Part shown: positions 58,786 through 64,000 of the stretch, one piece after another
How the letters are laid out: every line of letters begins with the position of its first letter
Numbering within the stretch: the first letter of the stretch is position 1
Assembly: GCF_030553075.1 (NCBI RefSeq)
Contig: NZ_CP130701.1
Location: 868,001-932,000 of the forward strand
Reading direction: 5' to 3'
DNA length: 64,000 bases
Source of the DNA: Halomonas sp. I5-271120
GTDB lineage: Bacteria > Pseudomonadota > Gammaproteobacteria > Pseudomonadales > Halomonadaceae
Translations under genes and position numbers: made by a program
Notes under the pieces: model-generated
Seen by the model: the letters and a program-made list of their open reading frames with translations, nothing else
What the model was told of the DNA's origin: nothing
The model's database searches: none

Positions 58786-58820
58786 AAAATGAAAAGCATT
58801 ATTAATTGCATTTGCATTTT
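58786..58820 (-). promoter_or_regulatory. Fur-box-like cluster before the exporter gene
   Basis: AAATGAAAAGCATTATTAAT and TGCATTTGCATTTT overlap in an AT-rich island 63-97 bp before the exporter start on the minus strand. Repeated GCATT/AATGA hexamers suggest overlapping Fur sites. The remaining sequence up to the next gene at 59099 is GC-rich and shows no convincing gene. Confidence 0.6.
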
Positions 58821-59098
58821 ACCGAAACCTCGCGCCGTCACAATGCTATCGCCCGCTGCCAGCATGACGTCGTTCCCATCGTCTGCTGTCTGCTTCGGGC
58901 CCCGACCTCGGCGATACAGGCCCTCGCCAGGCGTAAAGCCCCGGTGATGAAAAAGACGCCCCGGGCACGGCGAAGCGTGGCAAGCCCCATGTAGCGCAAG
59001 CGTCACCCCCTTGAAATTCCCTCAACGCCCTCAAGGTATGTGGGTATGGCGCAGCATCCGGCCATGGGAAAAGGATTCTCAATCAGGAGTACTTCTTC

Positions 59099-59704
59099 AT
59101 GACAGCACGGAAACCGCTCAGCACTAATCGCCAAGGCAATCGCCAAGACAATCGCAAAGGCAATCTGAAAAGCGCCCTGTTCGGCGCCATGCTCATCGGT
59201 GGCATGAGCGTCGCGGGCTCCGCCCTCGCCGCCCCTCAGGGACTTTATTCTGCCAATGAACTCAACGATGCCGACGTCGTTCTGAAGGCGACCCCCAGCC
59301 AACACGTCGGCGAAGTCGACGATATCCTGCTCGATGACGACATGAGGGTGCGCGCCCTGGTCATCGAGACCGACGATCAGTTTGGCCTGGCTGAAAAGGC
59401 CTATGTGATCAATACCGGTGACTTCACCGTAGAAACGCTCAACGGCGATCGTCTCGATCAGGTCAGCTATGTCGTGCATCTCGACATGACGAGTGACGAA
59501 ATCAGCCAGCAGCCGGAATACACCAGCACCTGGTGGGCACAGACCAAGGAGGCCACGAGCAAGGCCTGGGCCAACACCAAGGAAGGCGCCAGCAGCGCCT
59601 GGGAAACCACCAAGTCCGCGACCGCCGATGCACTGACCAGTGCCGGTAACGCCCTCGAATCGGCCGGCGAGAAGGCTCAGCAGGCCGTCGATAGCAATCA
59701 GTAA
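59099..59704 (+). CDS. Exported PRC-barrel-like protein with helical tail
   Basis: 201 residues. A signal peptide follows a basic, repetitive n-region (RQGNRQDNRKGN), with cleavage near GSALA-AP. Residues 45-125 look like a PRC barrel (DDILLDDDMRVRALVIETDD). Residues 135-201 form an amphipathic helical tail rich in Ala/Ser/Trp, with repeated WA/WE-NTKE units (SKAWANTKEGASSAWETTKS). Such proteins are envelope-located and of unknown role. AGGAG lies 8 nt upstream of the ATG. It stands alone between the iron locus and the galactonate operon. Confidence 0.75.
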   Translation: MTARKPLSTNRQGNRQDNRKGNLKSALFGAMLIGGMSVAGSALAAPQGLYSANELNDADVVLKATPSQHVGEVDDILLDDDMRVRALVIETDDQFGLAEKAYVINTGDFTVETLNGDRLDQVSYVVHLDMTSDEISQQPEYTSTWWAQTKEATSKAWANTKEGASSAWETTKSATADALTSAGNALESAGEKAQQAVDSNQ

Positions 59705-59756
59705 GCCTCTCCTGAGCTGGCTTGATGCCGGCTCCAGGGCATAGCCCTAAAAAACA

Positions 59757-59783
59757 CGCGGCCCGGTCATCGACCGGGCCGCG
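59757..59783. terminator. Terminator-like hairpin after the PRC-barrel gene
   Basis: CGCGGCCCGGTC and GACCGGGCCGCG form a perfect 12-bp stem around ATC. An A-run precedes it (U-run on the minus strand) and no T-run follows on the plus strand. It probably ends the PRC-barrel transcript and shields the galactonate promoter. Confidence 0.65.
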
Positions 59784-59866
59784 CTGTGTCTGGCGGCAGC
59801 TTCTTGCACCGCTACTCGGAACGCGACCAATGTCTAAGCGAGGGCGTCACAAAAATCGTTGCGCGA

Positions 59867-59902
59867 AATGTCAGACATTAATATATTTACGTCAGATATT
59901 TT
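59867..59902 (+). promoter_or_regulatory. Candidate operator/promoter of the galactonate operon
   Basis: AATGT-CAG-ACATT (59867-59879) is a perfect 13-bp palindrome, followed by a related CGTCAGATATT (59891-59901). The TGTnnGACA core resembles FadR/DgoR-type GntR operators. The sequence is AT-rich and lies immediately before the GGAG ribosome site of the regulator gene, so autoregulation of the operon is likely. Confidence 0.45.
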
Positions 59903-59912
59903 GGAGTTCGCC

Positions 59913-60728
59913 GTGACCGTATCCTCGCCACCATCACAGCCGTCTCAGCTATCTCGACTTCCGCAGCCGCTCGTGGCCGGGGGCGCCAACGCGCTGGCCA
60001 CCGTGCTGGCGCATGCCATTCTGTCGGGGCAGTGGGCCAGCGGTGACGCCTTTCCCCGTGAGCTGGACCTTTGCAAGCACTTCTCGGCCAGCCGCAACCG
60101 CGTGCGCAACGCCCTGGCCGCCCTCAGCGGCAGCGGGCTGATCGCGCGCACCGCCGGTCGCGGCACCGTGGTCCGCGACATCGCCGAGTGGCATCTGCTC
60201 GACCCGCAGATGAGCGAATGGATGGCGGGACTCGAGTCGCCGCATCCGCAGCTGGTGCGCGAGGTCTTCGCCTTCAGGCTCTCCGCCGAGCCCTTCGTCG
60301 CGGAACTCGCCGCGCTTGCGGCTACGGCCCAGGATTTGGCGCGCATCGAGACCGCCTTCGACGGCATGTGTGACACCGCCGACGATCCATCCCGCCGCGA
60401 GGAGCATATCGAGCACGACGTCGCCTTCCATGACGCCATCTACCGCGCCAGCCACAACCTGGTCTGGCGGCAGATGGGCCTGTTGCTGCGGCCATCGATC
60501 GTCACGCTGATCCAGCACTCCCAGCATCAGGCGGCATCGCTTGACGACAGCCTGGCGCTCCATCGCCGAGTGCTCGAGGCCATCCGCCTGCGGCAGCCCG
60601 ACGCGGCCCGCGAGGCCACTGAGCAGGTGCTGGCCCGCACCGCCGACGATCTGGGCGTCGACGACGGCGGCCGCCAGCTCAGACGTCCGGCCACGCGCTC
60701 CGACGATGAAGCCTTGGCGCATGGATAA
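59913..60728 (+). CDS. GntR/FadR-type regulator of galactonate genes (DgoR-like)
   Basis: 271 residues. The N-terminal winged helix is readable (LDLCKHFSASRNRVRNALAA with ARTAGRGTVVRD), and the C-terminal FCD ligand domain carries the metal-site histidines (HIEHDVAFHDAIYRASHN and SLALHRRVLEAI). The GTG start is chosen because GGAG stands 6 nt upstream; two longer frames run through a palindromic operator-like region. It heads the dgoD-dgoK-dgoA-lactonase operon and should repress it until galactonate or a derivative binds. Confidence 0.82.
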   Translation: MTVSSPPSQPSQLSRLPQPLVAGGANALATVLAHAILSGQWASGDAFPRELDLCKHFSASRNRVRNALAALSGSGLIARTAGRGTVVRDIAEWHLLDPQMSEWMAGLESPHPQLVREVFAFRLSAEPFVAELAALAATAQDLARIETAFDGMCDTADDPSRREEHIEHDVAFHDAIYRASHNLVWRQMGLLLRPSIVTLIQHSQHQAASLDDSLALHRRVLEAIRLRQPDAAREATEQVLARTADDLGVDDGGRQLRRPATRSDDEALAHG

Positions 60729-60832
60729 ACGTTTGCCGACGAATACTCCCTTACGCCGTCCGCTTCTGCGCTACACCCGACACCAAGACCGGACGATGGA
60801 CCGACACTTCGCCCACCTAAAGGATGCATCGC

Positions 60833-61981
60833 ATGAAAATCACCCGACTCAAGACCTGGCAGGTACCGCCGCGCTGGCTGTTTCTCAAGATCGAAACCGA
60901 TGAAGGCTGCTATGGCTGGGGCGAACCAGTGGTCGAAGGGCGTGCCGCCACCGTAGAGGCTGCCGTCCACGAGCTGTCCGACTACCTGATCGGCCAGGAC
61001 CCGCGCCACATCGAGCATCTGTGGAACGTCATGTACCGGGCCGGTTTCTATCGCGGCGGCCCGATTTTGATGTCGGCCATCGCCGGCATCGACCAGGCGC
61101 TGTGGGACCTCAAGGGCCGTGAGCTGGGCGTGCCAGTGCACCAGCTGCTGGGCGGCCCGGTGCGCGACAAGATGCGCATGTACGCCTGGACCGGCGGCGA
61201 CCGCCCAAGCGACGTCGGCACGGGCGCCCGCGCCCTGGTCGATCAGGGCTTCACCGCCTTCAAGATGAACGGCACGCCGGAAATGCAGATCGTCGATTCC
61301 CACAAGAAGATCGACGACGCCGTGGCCCGTGTCGCCGAGGCCCGCGAGGCGGTGGGCCCGGATGTCGGCATCGGCATCGACTTCCATGGCCGCGTGCACC
61401 GGCCAATGGCCAGGGCACTGATGCGCGAGCTCGAGCAGTTCCACCCGATGTTCATCGAGGAGCCGGTCGCCCCCGAGCACCTGCCGGCCCTCAAGCACAT
61501 CGCCGAAGGCATCGCCACGCCGATCGCCACCGGCGAGCGCCTGCACACTCGCTTCCAGTTCCGCGACCTGCTGGCCGATGGCATGGTCGACATCATCCAG
61601 CCGGATATTTCCCACTGCGGCGGCATCAGCGAGGGGCTGAAGATCGCCACCCTGGCCTCCGCCTACGATGTGGCACTGGCCCCGCACTGCCCGCTCGGGC
61701 CGCTGACGCTGGCCGCCTCGCTGCAGTTGGATGCCGTCTGTCACAACGCCTTCATCCAGGAACAGAGCATGGGCATCCACTACAACAAGGACAACGACGT
61801 GCTCGACTACCTGGTCGACAAGTCGGCCCTCGAGATCAAGGACGGCTTCTGCGCCATCCCTCAGGGGCCGGGGCTGGGCGTCGAGATCGACGAGGCCTTC
61901 GTCGAGGAGCGTGCCAAGATCGGCCATCGCTGGCGCAACCCGGTGTGGCAGCACGAGGACGGCTCGGTCGCCGAATGGTAA
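60833..61981 (+). CDS. dgoD: D-galactonate dehydratase
   Basis: 382 residues of the enolase superfamily. Family residues: [20 protein letters not shown] with [18 protein letters not shown], the glutamates in [20 protein letters not shown] and [16 protein letters not shown], and the C-terminal histidine in [14 protein letters not shown]. This pattern matches DgoD, which converts D-galactonate to 2-dehydro-3-deoxy-D-galactonate. AAAGGA is the ribosome site. It is followed by dgoK and dgoA, so the De Ley-Doudoroff galactose pathway is present. Confidence 0.93.
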   Translation: MKITRLKTWQVPPRWLFLKIETDEGCYGWGEPVVEGRAATVEAAVHELSDYLIGQDPRHIEHLWNVMYRAGFYRGGPILMSAIAGIDQALWDLKGRELGVPVHQLLGGPVRDKMRMYAWTGGDRPSDVGTGARALVDQGFTAFKMNGTPEMQIVDSHKKIDDAVARVAEAREAVGPDVGIGIDFHGRVHRPMARALMRELEQFHPMFIEEPVAPEHLPALKHIAEGIATPIATGERLHTRFQFRDLLADGMVDIIQPDISHCGGISEGLKIATLASAYDVALAPHCPLGPLTLAASLQLDAVCHNAFIQEQSMGIHYNKDNDVLDYLVDKSALEIKDGFCAIPQGPGLGVEIDEAFVEERAKIGHRWRNPVWQHEDGSVAEW

Positions 61982-62055
61982 ACGACTAGCCCCGCAGCAC
62001 TTCCCGATGATGCAGGCGCCCTCACAGGGGGTGCCCAGGAATGGAGAACACCACG

Positions 62056-63093
62056 ATGTCCGCTGATCATGCCGCTCCCCTCGCCGACCGCCTTTCCTGG
62101 ATCGCTGTCGACTGGGGCTCCAGCAACCTGCGCGCCTGGGCCTTGGACGACGCGGGCACGATCATCGCCGACGCCAGCAGCCCACGCGGCATGCTGGGGC
62201 TCGCCCCGGATGAGTTCGAGGGCGTTCTGCTCGAGACGATCAGCGACTGGCTGGCGTCGATGGCACGCGACGAGGTCATCGAGGTGCTGGTGTGCGGCAT
62301 GGCCGGTGCTCGCCAGGGCTGGGTAGAAGCGGCCTATCTGCCGCTGGCCGATGATAGCGATGCCCTCGCCGAGCTGGGCAGTCGCTTGACGCCAGTACCC
62401 ACCCGGGACCCGCGTTTACAGGTGCGGATCGTGCCAGGCCTGTGTCAGCGCCCGAGCGTCGAGGCGACACAGCATCTCAATGCAGAAGGTTTCGATGTGA
62501 TGCGCGGCGAGGAAACCCAGCTCGCCGGGCTGATGAATCGTCACCCGGCATTCGATGGCGCCGTCTGCCTGCCGGGCACTCATGCCAAATGGGCTCGGCT
62601 CGAGAACGGGCGCATCACCGGCTTCACGACCTTCATGAGCGGCGAGCTCTTCAAGCTGCTGGGCCAGAACTCTGTGCTCAAACACTCACTGGCAAAGGAT
62701 GAGGGTGCCGGGAACCTAAGCGACGAAGACCAGCGGACGGCCTACCTGGACGGCATCGATACCGCCATGGCGGCCCCGGAACGCCTCAGCGCCGAGCTGT
62801 TTGGCATCCGCGCCCGGGACCTGCTCGACAGTCGACTGCCCGCCGGCGAGGCCCGTGGCACTCGCTTGAGCGCACGCCTGTCAGGCCTGGTGCTGGGTCT
62901 GGAACTTGCTGGCGCCACGGCAAACCTGGCACCTGGCAGCCCTGTGGTGCTGATCGGCGATACAGCGCTGTGCCAGCGTTACCGGCTTGCGCTTGAGCAC
63001 CGAGGCTTCTCGGTCGGGATCGAGGCCAATGCCGACATGATCCTGGCCGGTCTCGGGCGTATCCATCAAGCAAGCCTGGCCGCCAGCGGCTGA
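62056..63093 (+). CDS. dgoK: 2-Dehydro-3-deoxygalactonokinase
   Basis: 345 residues. WIAVDWGSSNLRAWALDDAG at the start and CLPGTHAKWARLENGRITGF with TFMSGELFKLL are diagnostic of DgoK (the ASKHA-like KDGal kinase family). It phosphorylates 2-dehydro-3-deoxy-D-galactonate at O6 with ATP. The ATG with GGAG 9 nt before it is preferred to one 15 bp upstream. It is the third gene of the operon, 74 bp after dgoD. Confidence 0.92.
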   Translation: MSADHAAPLADRLSWIAVDWGSSNLRAWALDDAGTIIADASSPRGMLGLAPDEFEGVLLETISDWLASMARDEVIEVLVCGMAGARQGWVEAAYLPLADDSDALAELGSRLTPVPTRDPRLQVRIVPGLCQRPSVEATQHLNAEGFDVMRGEETQLAGLMNRHPAFDGAVCLPGTHAKWARLENGRITGFTTFMSGELFKLLGQNSVLKHSLAKDEGAGNLSDEDQRTAYLDGIDTAMAAPERLSAELFGIRARDLLDSRLPAGEARGTRLSARLSGLVLGLELAGATANLAPGSPVVLIGDTALCQRYRLALEHRGFSVGIEANADMILAGLGRIHQASLAASG

Positions 63094-63212
63094 ATAAGCC
63101 CCACCCCATGATACGTCACCGATGACCCAGAAAGCGCGTCGCGGCTGCCCAAACGAGCCGCGTCACGCGAATCACATCACGCTATACAAATCGTGCAACG
63201 TAAGGAAAGTCC

Positions 63213-63827
63213 ATGAGCCTGCCACTGGTCGCCATTCTGCGCGGTGTTACCCCCGCCGAAATCATCGATATCGCCGAGTCCATCATCGCCGCAGGCATCA
63301 CGCGTATCGAGATCCCTCTCAATTCGCCCCAGCCCCTCGAAAGCGTGGAGAAGCTGGCGCGCCACTGCGCCGAGCATCATGGCGACCGCATTCTTGTCGG
63401 GGCCGGCACCGTGCTGACGCATGAGCAAGTTCGCGACGTGCATGCCGCGGGGGGCCGGCTGGTCGTCTCGCCCAACTGCAACGTCGAGGTGATTCGCGAA
63501 AGTCGCCGGCTGGAGATGGTCTCCATGCCCGGCATCGTCACCCCATCCGAGGCGTTTGCAGCGCTTGAAGCCGGCGCCTCCGGGCTCAAGCTATTCCCCG
63601 CCACTCAGGTCGGCATCGCCAACATGAAGGCCATGCAGACCGTGCTGCCTGTGGGCACCGAACTCTATGCCGTCGGCGGCATCGGCACCGACAACTTCGC
63701 TCAGTGGCGTGCGGCTGGTGTGCATGGAGCGGGGCTTGGCACCGCCATTTACACGCCGGGACTGAGCGCCGAACAGGTCGGCGAACGAGCCCGCGCACTG
63801 GTCGCCGCCTGGCAAGCGGCCGACTGA
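63213..63827 (+). CDS. dgoA: 2-Dehydro-3-deoxy-6-phosphogalactonate aldolase
   Basis: 204 residues, KDPG/KDPGal aldolase fold. The Schiff-base lysine sits in ASGLKLFPATQ, and the catalytic glutamate in TRIEIPLNSPQPLESV. NSPQP is typical of KDPGal-specific DgoA, not KDPG aldolase (which usually has TLRTP). It cleaves KDPGal to pyruvate and glyceraldehyde 3-phosphate. It lies 119 bp after dgoK on the same strand. Length is normal. Confidence 0.93.
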   Translation: MSLPLVAILRGVTPAEIIDIAESIIAAGITRIEIPLNSPQPLESVEKLARHCAEHHGDRILVGAGTVLTHEQVRDVHAAGGRLVVSPNCNVEVIRESRRLEMVSMPGIVTPSEAFAALEAGASGLKLFPATQVGIANMKAMQTVLPVGTELYAVGGIGTDNFAQWRAAGVHGAGLGTAIYTPGLSAEQVGERARALVAAWQAAD

Positions 63828-63887
63828 TTCACTCAGCCAACCTGGCGCACCTCGCACCTGGACTCGCACTAGACAAGGAGCCCCCAC

Positions 63888-64000
63888 ATGAGTGATGTCC
63901 CGACACTGTCATCTCCCTGCCTCGGTGATGCAAGAGTCTGCGTCGCTAGCGGCTGCGAGCTTGGCGAAGGACCGGGCTGGGACGCCGAGCGCGGCGAGCT
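63888..64000 (+). CDS. SMP-30/gluconolactonase-like protein (3' truncated by the window)
   Basis: Only the first 37 codons are visible. LGEGPGWDAERGE is the metal-binding start of the SMP-30/gluconolactonase/LRE beta-propeller family. AAGGAG lies 7 nt before the ATG. In this operon it should hydrolyse galactono-1,4-lactone to galactonate, the step before DgoD, in place of a galactose-oxidation lactonase. The rest is outside the window. Confidence 0.8.
   Translation, partial: MSDVPTLSSPCLGDARVCVASGCELGEGPGWDAERGE

Noticed and set aside
60527..61954. 475-codon minus-strand frame opposite dgoD
   Set aside because: Antisense shadow of the dehydratase gene with biased Val/Asp/Gln/His composition.

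Overview
The window looks like a chromosome segment of a high-GC, moderately halophilic gammaproteobacterium, most likely Halomonas or a close relative. This is inferred from the high GC, acidic proteins, Halomonas-like protein families and dense short operons. No rRNA or other phylogenetic marker is present to prove it.

Layout. 0-4.2 kb: the end of an arsenate operon (arsR, a dedicated GAPDH, arsJ), a YnfA protein and azlCD. 4.4-9.5 kb: a TRAP transporter with its TetR regulator and a metal-dependent amidohydrolase; a TA-flanked MITE-like element of about 158 bp sits inside this operon. 9.7-12.6 kb: a cold-shock protein, two unrelated-fold gamma-glutamylcyclotransferases and sstT. 12.7-18.3 kb: an aminotransferase with a BetI-like TetR regulator, divergent from a four-gene polar amino-acid ABC transporter. 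18.4-24.6 kb: a class II aldolase, a GhrA-like reductase, a sodium:solute symporter with a 42-residue partner, an XRE-cupin regulator and an EamA exporter. 24.8-26.7 kb: an ECF sigma factor, its RskA-type anti-sigma factor and a small exported DUF7282-like protein behind an ECF-like promoter. 26.9-29.9 kb: a TauE/SafE permease and alkylation repair (Ada-AlkA fusion plus Ogt).

30.0-37.1 kb is a defence island abutting the 3' end of a tRNA(CAU). It holds a VapBC/FitAB-type toxin-antitoxin pair and an intact, AT-richer type III restriction-modification pair. After these come gene relics: the C-terminal tail of a type I HsdS whose stop codon overlaps the start of an intact Abi_2/HEPN gene, an N-terminal stub of a NucS/DUF91-like protein, and a broken abiEi antitoxin gene. 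Two perfect, inverted DnaA boxes lie between the relics and the tRNA. The island appears to be a palimpsest of successive defence systems.

37.2-40.0 kb: a CNNM/CorC-type membrane protein, a beta-propeller-like protein and a YceI-like exported protein. 40.2-58.8 kb is a complete hydroxamate-siderophore locus. Its parts are a diamine-forming decarboxylase, an N-monooxygenase, an acyltransferase-NIS synthetase fusion, a FecI-type sigma factor, the reductase FhuF, an AraC regulator, two TonB-dependent receptors, a FhuCDB-type importer and a PvdE-like exporter, with Fur-box-like sites before each block. One decarboxylase, one hydroxylase, one acyltransferase and one NIS synthetase point to a self-condensing bis- or tris-hydroxamate (bisucaberin, putrebactin or desferrioxamine type). 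A 21-bp-periodic repeat array lies between the AraC gene and the first receptor.

59.1-64.0 kb: an exported PRC-barrel-like protein, then a D-galactonate operon (GntR regulator, dgoD, dgoK, dgoA and the start of an SMP-30 lactonase) that runs off the window end.
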